Notes under the pieces: generated by a model
Database searches by the model: none
What the model was told of the DNA's origin: nothing
Seen by the model: only the letters and a program-made list of their open reading frames with translations
Part shown: positions 1 through 11,154 of the stretch, piece by piece
How positions within the stretch are numbered: position 1 is the first letter of the stretch
How the letters are laid out: each line of letters starts with the position of its first letter
Position numbers and translations under genes: made by a program
Origin: Neodontobutis hainanensis
Taxonomy: Eukaryota; Chordata; Actinopteri; Gobiiformes; Odontobutidae
Assembly: GCA_024349245.1 (NCBI GenBank)
Contig: JALDNG010000038.1
Location: forward strand, 3,583,501-3,647,500
Direction of reading: 5' to 3'
Length of the DNA: 64,000 bases

Positions 1-1855
1 TTCATTTAGTGACACGTTTTTTGGCATCAGCAGCAGCTTGAAGCTAAAATGAAACAGTTTACATTAAAATACTTTACTTTATTTACTTTACTGCTTCATT
101 ATAAGTATTAAGTAAGTAAATGTATTTATATAACAAATATTTTATCCTAGATATTATTTTGGGAGCTTATGGAAGCCGGGAACATATATTTTTGACCTTT
201 ATTTACAGGAGCATCGTGTAACTTTTAAGACTAACGTTTATAATTGATATATTTGACCTTTTCAAATTATACAATACATATCTTCTTCTGCACATGACTT
301 CTGAAGCTATTACTCATGACCCTGTTACTGTGTATTATTTCAGATTGAGCCAAGAAAGACTGCTGTGTTGTATGCCCCATTGGTTAAAAAATATTTTTAA
401 TTGTAATTAAAATGTGGCTTAAACAGGAACACAGAAACCACTCCAGATAACTGAGAAAATCATTTCTCAGCGCTGAGGACTCACTGAAATCTAGCTGCAA
501 TGGTAAATCTGAAATAAATCTGATCTTAAAATAAAATAAACATAGACTGTTATTATCGTTTTCTTTATAGTATTGTTCTTGTTTCAGTATGTCATCCATT
601 TTTAAAAGAATATCAATAACAACCAGCTTGTTCACGCCCATAAACATGCTCTCTATCTGAAACAAAAGTAAATGCCTGCGTTATCAAAAGCCAATAACCC
701 ACCTCATCATGATCCTGATCAACTTCTGAGTTCTGAGTTCTTATTATTTTTATCGCCTGTATATAGGTATTTTCATGTTCTGTTGCTGTCATTTACCGGC
801 AGCTAATAAAACAATGCAACCTATCATTATTCTTTCAATAAAACACTGAGTGCGCTGACACGACCACACGGCCAGTATCTGATTGTATCATTTATTAACA
901 CACAGTTGTCTCGTTCGGTAAGTGCTCCTGACTGCGCTGCTCTTTACGTTGTGTTTTCACAGTTGAGATGAGATATTTACCTGCAGGTGAAGCGCCTCGA
1001 TGTTTGTGTTTCTGTTCATCGATGGAGTAATATTGACATTGCATCTGTCAAATCCTGCTATGTGCTTGTAAAATATTAAAAGTGCAGCAGGAGATGAACA
1101 TAGTTTCCGCTTCATGTCAGGTTTGAACCATGCAGCGAAAACAATGCACACTGTAAAATAAATGACGGTTGCATCTGGATAGCTATTGCCAGTAAATGAA
1201 TAATTATTACTGTAAATGTTTTGTCTTTTTTACGTTTGTCTTAAACCCAATTGGTGATCTGTTATATTTCAACAACACGTGTGAAAGCCCTTCTCATATT
1301 CTGCGTTTTGAATATGAAATGCTGCTTTCAGGAAGACGCCATACGATGCCAAAGCAACTGAACTGATACAAGCTCTCCTTCCACCCAACATCTGTAGCCC
1401 TTCTAAACAAACATAATAATCTCAGCTTTTATTTCATTTGATAATTTTCTCACTTCATTTTTGCTGTGCAGTGCTATTCCTGTCTTTTTACACAGCTTTA
1501 TCTTGGATTAAGCTGCTTATATTTATTTAATTTTACCGTTAAAATTACTTGCTGTATTTGCACAAATATATTTGTACATAACAGACTTGTTGGGGGTTTG
1601 TACAAGAACTGCAAGGTAACACTTTTTCCAGATGAAGACAAGCGGGTAGCTTTTATGATGCAGCTCTGTGTGACACGGTAGCTTATCAAGTTCTGTGAGC
1701 CCTAATGGAGAGTGTCTGTGTTTATTTATTATTGACATTAGTTTTTCTTACAATACATGAGGGGATTTCTACTTTGTACAGAATATGGGTTGCAGTGGGG
1801 TCAAGTGTTAACTAGCTAAGTTTAATTATTGCTTTGAGGTGGTAATATACCGTTA
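1..1855. other. AT-rich non-coding stretch
   Basis: No coding sequence, RNA gene or recognisable repeat was found. Open frames are short, overlap one another on both strands and have no recognisable protein content. The sequence is AT-rich with scattered homopolymer runs. Confidence 0.6.
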
Positions 1856-1860
1856 AACAA

Positions 1861-1965
1861 AGGGCGAATACTTAGAGACATACACTCGCAAACAGCCATT
1901 CACTAGGAGCAAGGGAATGACATGCACAAACAGAAAAGGCCATCACTGACTGTTCCACAAACTGA
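1861..1965 (-). mobile_element. Decayed fragment of SINE-like family B
   Basis: The stretch keeps two landmarks of the repeat seen better at 13474-13652 and 37101-37562. One is an AGGGC...AGAGACA...ACAGCCATTCAC segment; the other is a segment resembling the conserved ATGCAAACTCCACACAGAAAGGCC block (here ACATGCACAAACAGAAAAGGCC, in two short pieces). On the plus strand the order matches the reverse complement of the family, so the copy lies on the minus strand. The sequence between the landmarks is deleted and divergence is high, so a chance resemblance cannot be excluded without an alignment. Confidence 0.4.
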
Positions 1966-1989
1966 ACCCATAAACTTGCAGAAGTTCTA

Positions 1990-3515
1990 ACTTTTTTGCC
2001 AAATTACATGTTTCATCCCAAATCTATCAAGTCACAATAAATTGGGATTTTACTGTACTTTACATTTTAGGGTAACACAAGTAGTAATAGCAGGAAAAAG
2101 GTTTTATTGCATTTCATTATTATCATGTATTTTATTCAAATATGTCAGACGAAAAAGGGCAGCAACGCAGTATTTGGTCTGAGGCCGCAACACTACATAT
2201 ATCTATAAAAGTTCATTACAGTGATTTGCCAAAGCTTTCTGTGTCATGAACCCAATCCATCATGTGTCTACGATGCTGATAAGGAGGCATGACATTTATC
2301 ATTGTTGGTAATGTTTGTTAATGAAAACTACAGTGATTTTTAGTGACAGTGTGCCCAGAGACATAGTTAGGCCATGGATGAGCCTGTCCTCTGGAGTAAG
2401 CCCCAGAAAAAAGGCTGTACAGCTGATTTACAGTCTGTTTGACCCCATTAGGCCCACGAGCACCTTTGTATCCAGCACTCAGGGGAGAATGTGGACATGC
2501 GAGTTTATGAATAGCAGAGGGATACAAAGAGACCGAGAAGGATGTGGGGGTTGATACTAGAGCGCCACTGCACACAGGGCTCTGAGCATTGCATCAGGTC
2601 CATGTTTATTTCATAAACACCCTCCCCAGCTGTCAGTCTGAGAGATATGTGCGCTCTCCATCCCCCCTCAGCTACCTACCGGGGGTAAATATGCAGCAAC
2701 AACACACCTGCAGCAACAAAACTGCTGCCCTCACATACATGATAAGAACTTACAGTTTAAGGTTGATACTTGGAGTTGGAATCAAAACTAGATATTGCCT
2801 CCAAACTAAGTTCCTGTTGCACAAAATATATAAAATATTCTGAAAAAGGCTTGTTTATAATAACTCTTCTCATTGTTACTGATGTAGCATTAAAATGGAC
2901 CATAATGTCAGAAAAAATCGAGGGCACAAGAGATAATGTCTTAATCTCTGGATAATCAAGGGAAACACAAGCAGCAGTCTTGAGGAAAAGCTGGATCAGT
3001 GTACTGACTAAACCTAACCACCATTCTGTAAGCTTTAGGATGTGTTTTATATCCCTTTCTTCACCTGAATGTCCTTTTTAATTGTCAAAGCTAGTAACAC
3101 CGCATTTACGTGGGATGTATCGGCAATACATTCTCATCTCAAAATGTTGATTGAAGACAATTTTACACCTGTTCTAGCAGCAGCAAACATTTTTTTTTGT
3201 TTTTCTATACTCTCAAAATAAAGATAGGAAAGACTGAAGTTTAATATCTAGTGTTTGAGTGGGACATCAAAATAAAGCTAAACACTTTTCTCTCACACAA
3301 CTTTTTAATTCCCTTAGATTTAACATCAATAGTTTCCTAGGTTTTAATAAAGCTTTAGTGCATTTAACTACATCAGATTATACTTCTGGTATTAAAATGC
3401 ACAGAAAATGACAGTTGGTTGGTCAAACGCTGCTCTACAAAAGCAATCAAGGGTAAAAGACCAAATCAGACAAAATATTGTATGATTTATTTAATGTTTT
3501 TCCTAAATTATAGAT
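1990..3515. other. Non-coding stretch, nothing recognised
   Basis: Unique-looking sequence without a credible gene. A moderately GC-rich part lies at about 2340-2730, but the open frames there overlap on both strands and have no recognisable domain. The rest is AT-rich. Confidence 0.55.
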
Positions 3516-3520
3516 CTTCT

Positions 3521-3808
3521 GGGGCGCAGTGGCTCAGTGGTAGAGCGTTGTCTTGTAACCGAAAGGTTGGCGGTTCTATCCCTGCTCTCCCCTGTCATTG
3601 TGTCCTCGGGCAAGACACTTAACCCACCTTTAATGTGCGAGGATGTTTGGTGGTGGTCGAAGAAGCCGTAGGTGTAAAATGGCTGCCAAGTCTCTGTCAG
3701 TCTGCCCCAGGGCACCACCACCAGTGTGTGACTGTGGAGTGAATCAATCATGTGAGCGCTTTGAGTCCCTTGGGTAAAAAGTGGAATTTAAATCAAATCC
3801 ATTATAAT
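3521..3808 (+). mobile_element. tRNA-derived SINE, family A (near full length)
   Basis: The element starts with a tRNA-like head. An A-box-like TGGCTCAGTGG lies at about 3530-3540 and a B-box-like GGTTCTATCC at 3572-3581, spaced as in an internal RNA polymerase III promoter. The head is followed by a conserved body containing GGGCAAGACACTTAACCCACC and CTCTGTCAGTCTGCCCCAGG. It ends in a tail with GAGCGCTTTGAGTCCCTTGG and an A/T-rich terminus. The same order recurs at 31333-31682 (minus), and the tail half recurs at 52678-52848. This identifies a dispersed SINE and not a functional tRNA gene: there is no acceptor-stem pairing or continuous cloverleaf. The B box reads TTCTA where a typical one reads TTCGA, so this copy is probably transcriptionally weak. 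SINEs encode no protein and rely on a partner LINE for retroposition. A clean target-site duplication is not visible. Confidence 0.85.
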
Positions 3809-3881
3809 CTCATATATATCTATGCATTAATATACATAAATGGAATTATAAAATGCCATTTTAAAACAACACATACAGTAA

Positions 3882-3955
3882 AGGAAGGCAAGTTTATTTA
3901 TATAGCATAATTTATCCAACCGCATTTCAAAGTGCTTTACTGAAATAGGAGAGAT
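3882..3955 (-). mobile_element. LINE or SINE 3' tail fragment
   Basis: Read on the minus strand, this piece contains GTAAAGCACTTTGAAATGC followed by GCTATATAAATAAACTTGCC. This arrangement is typical of the last bases of L2/Rex1-type fish LINEs and of SINEs that borrow their tails. Only about 70 bases remain, which fits severe 5' truncation on insertion. The family cannot be resolved from so little sequence. Confidence 0.6.
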
Positions 3956-3959
3956 TGGT

Positions 3960-4125
3960 TCAGTATATGCACCATATTTATTTACCCATCTCTGTATATT
4001 TCAAAAGCTGCACATGATGTATTATTGGAGGCTTCGAGGTCAGGCCTTTAGTCGAGTTGAGAGGTCACTGAGGCTCATTAGGACTAATATAACAGTTAAA
4101 CATCCATCAGCACGGCTATACTTCA
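3960..4125. other. Short unique spacer
   Basis: Unique sequence between the LINE tail and the more complex block that follows. No gene or repeat is seen. Confidence 0.5.
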
Positions 4126-4129
4126 CTCT

Positions 4130-4560
4130 GCTCTCCTGGTATCCAGCGATGAGAGACGTACGACTGGGCCGGATACAGAGGGCTAAAGTTCCCCGGGTCC
4201 CTAGGGTCTCACCTTGCTCTACACTCATGTGAAAAACTCCTTAAACTTGGATATTTACCCCGAGGCTATAAAAGCTATTAAGTGTGCGTCTCCTGTATTT
4301 GTTTAGAGCCAGGGCGTTCATTCATATTAAGTGCTATCGGGACATATCTTCCCTTCGGACCAAGTGCGTTTGCGTGTGTGTTAGACGAAACTGCCTGCCC
4401 TCTTATGTAAATAGAGCTGTCAGCCACTTGTTATGGCCAGGCTGGGAGTCATCAGGAGGCCCTGGCAGCCTCTGGGTCCCTGGCTTTGGTGCTGCTGGCA
4501 GTGGGACAGAGGGGGGGTGGTTTAAGTCTGAATCCAAACACAACCTAGTCTCCAAATCAG
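4130..4560. promoter_or_regulatory. Candidate conserved non-coding element
   Basis: This block is GC-richer and more complex than its surroundings, lacks simple repeats, and carries no supportable coding frame. It includes a palindrome-rich CCCCGGGTCCCTAGGG stretch near 4192-4207 and a TATAAAAG near 4266. Blocks of this texture in fish gene deserts are often conserved enhancers, but conservation cannot be judged from one sequence. The call rests on appearance only. An old unrecognised repeat would look similar. Confidence 0.25.
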
Positions 4561-4564
4561 ATGT

Positions 4565-5555
4565 ATCCATGTGACGCTTCCAGAAACCAATCATAAATGG
4601 CATACCAATGGGAAACCATACAAAGCATATTCAAATGCTATGTGTGTTTTTAGTGTTTCAGAGTCAATATTTAACATTTTTACTTCTACACAGATTTTGC
4701 AGAGGTATCAGAGAATGACTCAGAAAGTGCTGTGCTTTTCTAACGTTGTCCCACAAAAACATCACGTCATAATTAAAAATGCAACAAGTAAATAATCCTG
4801 TGGAAATGTTGTGTTGACTCTTTGGGCTTGGACAAATTCACAGAGGCTCTTCTATTGTTGTCAAATGTTAAAAAGTACAAAATACAAATTTACATGACTC
4901 AATTGACTTTGTAATGTTAAAAGGTTATTACGCCTCTTTGTGACTTTAATATTATTGTGTAAAAAACATACAACAGGCAATATTTTACAATGAAATTACT
5001 CGCTTCACTAAATGTAAACCTTAAAACATTATACAACCACAGTGCTGTAATTAAATTTAAAACCAAATAAGACTCAACCTTGTCCTGAACCGAAATAGTT
5101 ACAGTTACTTAACACAATCACTGTTAAGTTGAGAAAAGAAGATGATAAAGGAAGGGCTGAAAATGAATTGCATTGTTGTTGAAGGCTGACAGTAGGACTG
5201 AGCGGACACTTGACTCGATTGGCCGTTCGTAAGGAGACACACGCTGCAGAGGTGTTCGGGCACGTTGAGCGTCAGATGAGTTCGGGGGTTTCTTCGCTGG
5301 GGTTCCTCCTTCCCTCCCACCCTTTAGCTTTCAGTCACTGTCACTCCAATCATCACTCCGGTTTATCCTTCCCGCACTCTTGGCCTCATTATTTTCTCTT
5401 GCTGCGTTGCCTCTAACTCCTTCTCTTCCCCCTTCCACCACCACATTGATTGGCATGAACCAATTTCTAAAACTTTAATTTCCACTAAACCCTAAGGAAC
5501 ACATTGCCTCCAACTATTCTCATGTTTGACTCAAAGTTGCTGTGCAGTGAGGACT
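4565..5555. other. Non-coding stretch, nothing recognised
   Basis: AT-rich to about 5150, then a GC-richer piece (5190-5430) with overlapping short open frames on both strands and no recognisable protein. No repeat family was recognised. Confidence 0.5.
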
Positions 5556-5559
5556 CGTA

Positions 5560-5770
5560 ATGATATCGAATGAGGAATGAATTTCATGGCGGTATTTGAA
5601 TATTATAAACATTAGCTGGAGGTAAATTCGGGCTCCATCGCCGAACAGGCCCTTAATTGCTACATTGCTGGGTTTCTTTATTTCTGGGACCTAAATTATG
5701 AACTAAGAGACCGAACAAATCAATAAATGATGAACTTTTGCATGAAATAAATGAGCATGAAGAATTCTAT
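5560..5770. promoter_or_regulatory. Candidate conserved non-coding element with homeodomain-type cores
   Basis: The block is dense in complex, non-repetitive sequence with TAAT-type cores, including CCTTAATTGC at 5651-5660, and with AATAAATGA-like sites near 5722 and 5747. It has no coding frame. Clusters of homeodomain-like cores in a gene-free region suggest a developmental enhancer. Short AT-rich cores are common by chance, so this is an inference to be tested by cross-species alignment. Confidence 0.3.
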
Positions 5771-5774
5771 ACAG

Positions 5775-6980
5775 GCATTTTCCTTTGGCAGCGCCCAGTA
5801 TTGTTGGTAACTTCCATCAATCTGATGATTATTATATGAATCTCACTTTTAAAATTGTGGATCCACCAGCCCCTGTTCCTAGAAATCTCATCCATACCAC
5901 TGTATATACAGAAGATTTACTTTGGGAGACTTTGGAAACAGCAGTTGCCTGGATGTTGTTTATTGACAGTGTACTTTTCCAAATTTGGAGAGATGTCTTT
6001 ATAGAGGAGTCAAAATGTGGGATGACGGATGCAACGGATTTTGGTGGTTTGTCAAAAATGTGTTGACAGCTGAAGTTTTGCTTGTAAATTATGACCAAAT
6101 TACACATTCCACCGGGTGCACAGAGTGGTGGAGTTGTTTGACGAGCCTGCCTCAGAGCAAGAAGGTTGCGGGATCCACTCTCGTGCCAGAACGAGTTATC
6201 TCAAGGCCCTCCAGTTTTCTCCACCTCTTTCCGCTCTCAGAAAGTCATAAAGCAACATGATTTTGTTTAGTTGAATTCAACCATTCCAGTGTTCATTTAG
6301 AAGTAGACAGACCTTTCTGAGGCACATGTTTAGTGCGCACTGAGATTTGTGTGGCAGCTTTTTATACTTATCCTATTGAACCGTATTCACAGAGCAACAA
6401 GAGTTTGTTTTAACTGTGGCACTTGTGAAAGTTTTCATCAGCATCGATCAGCTCATAGCAGCAAAAGAAGAGCTTTTACTGTTCTCATAATTTCCCTTTG
6501 GACGTATATAAAACATTTTATTAATTGGATAAATCCAATTCCAAATCCTCTGTTTATCTACATTGGCTTAAACAAAGCAATCACTGTGCCCTATATTCAA
6601 AAGGACAAATAAATGTGATTGACAAAATCTCTGATATTGTTCACATAAAAGTTTGTAAACTGTTACTGCTGGTCCACCTTGATCCGTTAAGCCCGAGAGT
6701 CACATGTCACAAACAAACCCCCCCAAGCCTAGTATGGCAAAGCAGCACATCAAATTGATCAGCGGAGACTCAGCTACACGCACATCTAAGCCATTTACAT
6801 TTACTCCAATCACAGACCAAACGGCAAGCAAACAAAAACAGGTGGTGCCAAACTGTGCCAATCACAGCCCTATTGTGCCATTTCAGACTAAAATAATTGT
6901 TTTGGTTTTGTTTCACATTAGAGGAATTATATTTGGTGCAGGTAATGATGACATGTGTGGCTGTGATTTAAAATAGTGTT
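5775..6980. other. Non-coding stretch, nothing recognised
   Basis: Several overlapping open frames of 70-95 codons occur on both strands (for example 5832-6107 and 5985-6260), but none resembles a known protein and their codon content looks random. No repeat family was recognised. Confidence 0.5.
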
Positions 6981-6984
6981 TGAG

Positions 6985-7018
6985 CTGCAACTGCCTTTAT
7001 CTGCAACTGCCTTTATCT
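6985..7018. repeat. Two-copy 17-bp tandem duplication
   Basis: The unit CTGCAACTGCCTTTATC occurs twice in immediate succession. The two copies look identical, which suggests a recent duplication, for example by replication slippage. Confidence 0.85.
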
Positions 7019-7033
7019 AAAGGAATATTCATC

Positions 7034-7036
<3 letters not shown>

Positions 7037-7072
<36 letters not shown>
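7037..7072. repeat. (AT)18 microsatellite
   Basis: An uninterrupted run of AT dinucleotides, followed by an A-rich stretch. It is self-complementary and could form a cruciform. Length is likely to vary between individuals. Confidence 0.97.
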
Positions 7073-7074
<2 letters not shown>

Positions 7075-7078
<4 letters not shown>

Positions 7079-8015
7079 AATTATTAGAGGAACCTTTTGA
7101 ATATCCTCTTTTACTGTGAAACAATATAAGTTTTAATGTTACTACAACAATTTGCTCGTCTAAGAATGAGTGGAAGTGTATTATGGCTACTCTGCTCGTG
7201 TCTTTAGCTGCTAATCAGTTTATGCATAATTACAGCTAAATTGTTTTGCATTTTCAATTGGTGCTTGAAGCTAAAGAAAAACTTGACCTTGACTCATTAC
7301 CATTTCCATACAGCGTAAGTGTCATGGCTATCAGCATTTCAATTATATCTTCCAAACAAGCTACTTTATCGTCCTTCAGTCAGAAATAAGTCTCCAAACT
7401 AGCTCTCAGTTTCCCGTTTCTCATTATGATGATAAAATAACTTCATGCCACAGTGTGTGTCGAGTGTGTCGGGGTGGAGATACCAGATATGGCTTAAATT
7501 GATTCTTCTGCCAATTGATTCATCAAGATTCTGATAATCTCCCTTTCGCAACCAACACAGCTTTTTGATGGTGCCCAGCTACGAGAAACAAAGCTCAATG
7601 ACTGGAAGTGCACATAAAAAACACAGACAAGACACGACAAACCAGTTCAAACAATGGCTGGATTTATCTGGCATAAGCTCAAGTGTTGTTGGGTTGATAA
7701 CTGCATCAAATACAACGTCGTCAACCCACTTCTGTGACCACTTGGATTTCTGCTGCGGAAAATAAGCATGAAGATGTCAGATTTGGCCTTGAAGAAGTTC
7801 ACAGAAGTGATAAAAACAAGGCCTCGGGGGACAATTTTGCAACATTAATAATCACATTAGAATATGAGTGGTACATGTCACGAAAGTATCTCAAGCTAGC
7901 AACTGATTTTTATGCGTATTTATTTGTTTTTCCACTTTTGCTTTCCGAGATTCACCACCTTGACTACTTCCACTGTCTCCTTCAGATCAGGTGTGTACAG
8001 TAGTTGGAATAAATT
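7075..8015. other. Non-coding stretch, nothing recognised
   Basis: Unique-looking AT-rich sequence without credible coding potential or a recognised repeat. Confidence 0.55.
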
Positions 8016-8019
8016 TGGA

Positions 8020-8450
8020 TTAATTGCGGTCCCGGTGCCAGCCAGTTCCTTTCAGCCCCACTGCTGGGAAGCAAGGAAGAGAAATTCCTCTGCCACCTTT
8101 TCCCCCGCACTGTAGATCCTCTTGTCAAAGCGGCGCACAAGCCTTGCCCACTAAAACAGAGGTAATTAAATCTCCCCACTCATTAAAAATACAGCTGTCT
8201 AACACCGAGCACCACGGCCGCGCTAAGCGGATGTAAATTTTCATTTCATGGTGCTGAGACAGAGTTCGAATGTGCCCCTCTCTGCAGAATTACAGCTCCC
8301 TTGAAATAAGTGCCCTTTTGTTTCCTGCAGAATTACATAGGGAAATAGCTCCCGTGTGTTATATAATTTGTGGATTAGGTGCAGTCATAGGTCCCTCAGA
8401 ACAGATTGGATATTCACAGAGATGGTATACAGTGGGTTTCGGAGATGTTA
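8020..8450. promoter_or_regulatory. Candidate conserved non-coding element
   Basis: A complex, GC-richer island inside AT-rich sequence. Overlapping frames on both strands show no protein family. It contains an AGAGGTAATTAAATC stretch near 8158 and two occurrences of GCAGAATTACA (near 8285 and 8327) about 42 bases apart. The repeated motif and TAATTA core would fit a regulatory element. The evidence is visual only. Confidence 0.28.
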
Positions 8451-8454
8451 ACTG

Positions 8455-10820
8455 ATTTTTTAATTGGCTTTTTTCCCGTTAAAAAAAAAAAGCTTCCGTG
8501 GTTCTTCCAAGATGAATATTGGGAAACTCGTGCGAGGTCAACCACTAGTTGACATGCCATGCACATTTCTTCTCCATTAGCAAGAAAAATGGTTTTGCTG
8601 ATTTATATAGATTGGACCAAATTAAATGCTGTACTCCATGCAGAAGACTGATGTCCGACTGAAGGGAAGTTAGACACTTAGATTGACTCAATTTAATGAT
8701 GAGCACTCCACACGCAGCCGTGGAGTTTAAAGACTTACAGTTAGAGTTTTCTATTTGTTTCTGCTTTAGTCCATGGGCAAACCCCATCATGAATAGGGAA
8801 AAGTAAATGGGACTCCAATAAAATGTACTAAATGGGTTTATAATCTCTACAAAATTTGTTAATGGTGCTAAAACAATGCCAAGTGTAATTTCCGATGCGA
8901 TTTCTGAAGTATAACATGGTGCCTTGATTAATCATAGAATTTAATAAACACCAATACTGTGGGGGACCGTTGATGTAAAAGGAGCTTGAGAGAGGCTAAA
9001 AAGTCATTATGTTACTGTTTTTGGAAGACTTGTATGTGGATATTTTATTGCACTGCATTATTTTACTATTGTAACCACCTAAAAATTTCACTGACTTCAA
9101 TTAACCTGAAAATGAAAAGCATTTTAAGTTGTACCAATATTGTGATACCGCCGGACTGTGATATTCTCCCACAAGGTTATCTTACCATCACAAACTCGTC
9201 ACATGCCTAGTAAATGAGCCGTGTCACAGTTTCAGTGACGACCCTTTTCACAGTCATACAGTGCCAGAAAATTTAGGACAATACTAGAGAATCCTGCTTT
9301 GACCTATAATAAATGACCATAGTATAATATTATTTCATAGCAGTTAGCTACATGGTGATTAAACAAATCTAAGCTTAAGCTCTCCACATTAACTATTCCT
9401 CTTGAAGGCTGCTGAAGTTAACGCTGCATTTTATTGACTTTACTGAAATCATTGCCTACAACACACTCAGCATAACACAGCTGGTCTTAAGCAATGCAAG
9501 TCAAACAATGTGAAATGTTTTTATGTTATGTTGGTGCGACAGGAGCGTAACACCATTGGGAGCCAAGATAAGAACTCTAGCCCAAACTTAATGATTTTTT
9601 CATATTTGCCATCCGCTACCTCCACCTCCTTCCTATACAAGTCAAAATGTTGCAGAGCAATACATTTTTACAGCTTCGGAAAACACTTTAGAAAACAAAG
9701 TTAATGTGAAATATCTGGAGTTTTCTTCCTGTTTTAAACTGATCAGTGGGACAAATTTGAATAGTGGATAAAGTATGGGCAAAATGGCATTTGTTTGAGG
9801 AGATGTTTTGATAATATGATATATTACTTTCCTCCAAAAGCATCTGCATTGACATCTGGAAAAACAAGCTGCATCATAAACTATCAGTGAATGTGTACTT
9901 TGGCTGGAGTGCATGAAAAATCGTCAGTATGGCACAGGAAAACATGCACGAATGCAGTGAATGACAGTTATGCATAGTGAAGGAGTACAGTCAGGACCTT
10001 TTCCCACGAGTGCTACTGTTCATAAGGGAACACGATTATTACTGCATGAAGCCACTACGGTCAAATAAGGAGATTTCATTGCCTATCGCTGGCATTGAGT
10101 CAGAAACTAGAGATGCTGCGAGTTGCTGAGCTCTTGCGGTACATTTTGAGATTTCATTTCACTTTCATGGCAGGGGCATGGGGTCTGAAGATGTGCCTAC
10201 CCCTTCTGTCAATCATCCCGGCAAACACATCGAAGCCAATCTATAATTCAACTACAGGGGAGCTCATACAATTCATAGGGCCCAGTGTGTTTTTTTTATA
10301 TATACTTTTTTTTTCTTCTTTTCTAAACCCTGTGTCGTTTACTCTTTAATTTAACAGCCGCGGCTCACACCTGGCATTTTGACCACCCAGCCCTGGCCTT
10401 GTCTAAGAAAACATGACCACATATGCAATTCAATTACCTCACTGAGTTAATGGAAAAGTGAACAGCTGTCTGTGTTCATTCAGCTGCCCTCAATTTGTCC
10501 CGTTGCACTCATTTCTAAAAGATGAGCAGGCGTTCCTAAAACATCATGTCTTTCAACAGGTTCTCCGTTTGAACTTGTCAGCAGATCTCTATTGGAAAGT
10601 AACAGGCGTTGGTGGTGTTGAAAATGGAGTCGTGCTCAAGAGGCTAATTCCACTTTTACAAAATAATCACCAGGCCACCATTTTTAAATAAAGCTTACAG
10701 TTTACAATTAAATTTAAGGTTGCAAAACATTTTGTTACGGTGAAAAACGTTTTTTTTTCTGTAAATATAATGTTTTATTGCTGTGTGCATGAAGCTGCTG
10801 ACCCATTGAGTAAGCTGTAG
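8455..10820. other. Non-coding stretch, nothing recognised
   Basis: AT-rich sequence with a more complex part at about 10080-10260. No gene, RNA gene or repeat family was recognised. Confidence 0.5.
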
Positions 10821-10822
10821 AC

Positions 10823-11150
10823 CAGGGGTGGGCATTTATTTTTCCCCAAAGGGCAACATTTGAACATGGGAGTCCTGTGGAGGGCTGAGCCAACACGGTG
10901 AACTCACTCATGCTCAATAAAACACATTTCTTTGGTCTATGGTTTAAAGTTTGAAGTATGGAAAACAATATGCGTAATAAACACTGTATATTCAACAAAA
11001 CAGTCCAGAAACCAGTGAAAACTGCTTAAGTCTCTGAGATGCTCGCTTTAGGAAAGGTTGTTACCATTTGAGGCATGTTGTAGTGGATTCAACTGATCAC
11101 TGCAGAATATTGAAGGAAAAGGAAAAAAAAAACTACACTACTGCTAGTAA
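10823..11150 (+). mobile_element. hAT-like non-autonomous DNA transposon, right end lost
   Basis: The left end starts CAGGGGTGGGC, the same terminal sequence as the intact copy at 27646-27974. The interior aligns along its length: both copies share GTGGAGGGC near the left end, then AACCAGTGAAAACT, then ACTGCAGAATATTGAAGGAAAA. Homology fades after about 11150, and no matching CCCACCCCTG right terminus or second copy of the left flank (CTGTAGAC) was seen in the following 400 bases. The copy therefore looks truncated or decayed on the right. It has no transposase frame. The element would have been moved by a transposase supplied in trans. Confidence 0.75.
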
Positions 11151-11154
11151 ACAA

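Noticed and set aside
3521..3595. Possible tRNA gene
   Set aside because: A- and B-box-like sequences are present but there is no acceptor stem or cloverleaf, and the sequence continues into a SINE body that is repeated elsewhere in the window.
4262..4275. TATAAAAG as a possible core promoter
   Set aside because: A lone TATA-like octamer is frequent by chance. No initiator, downstream gene or transcript evidence is visible.
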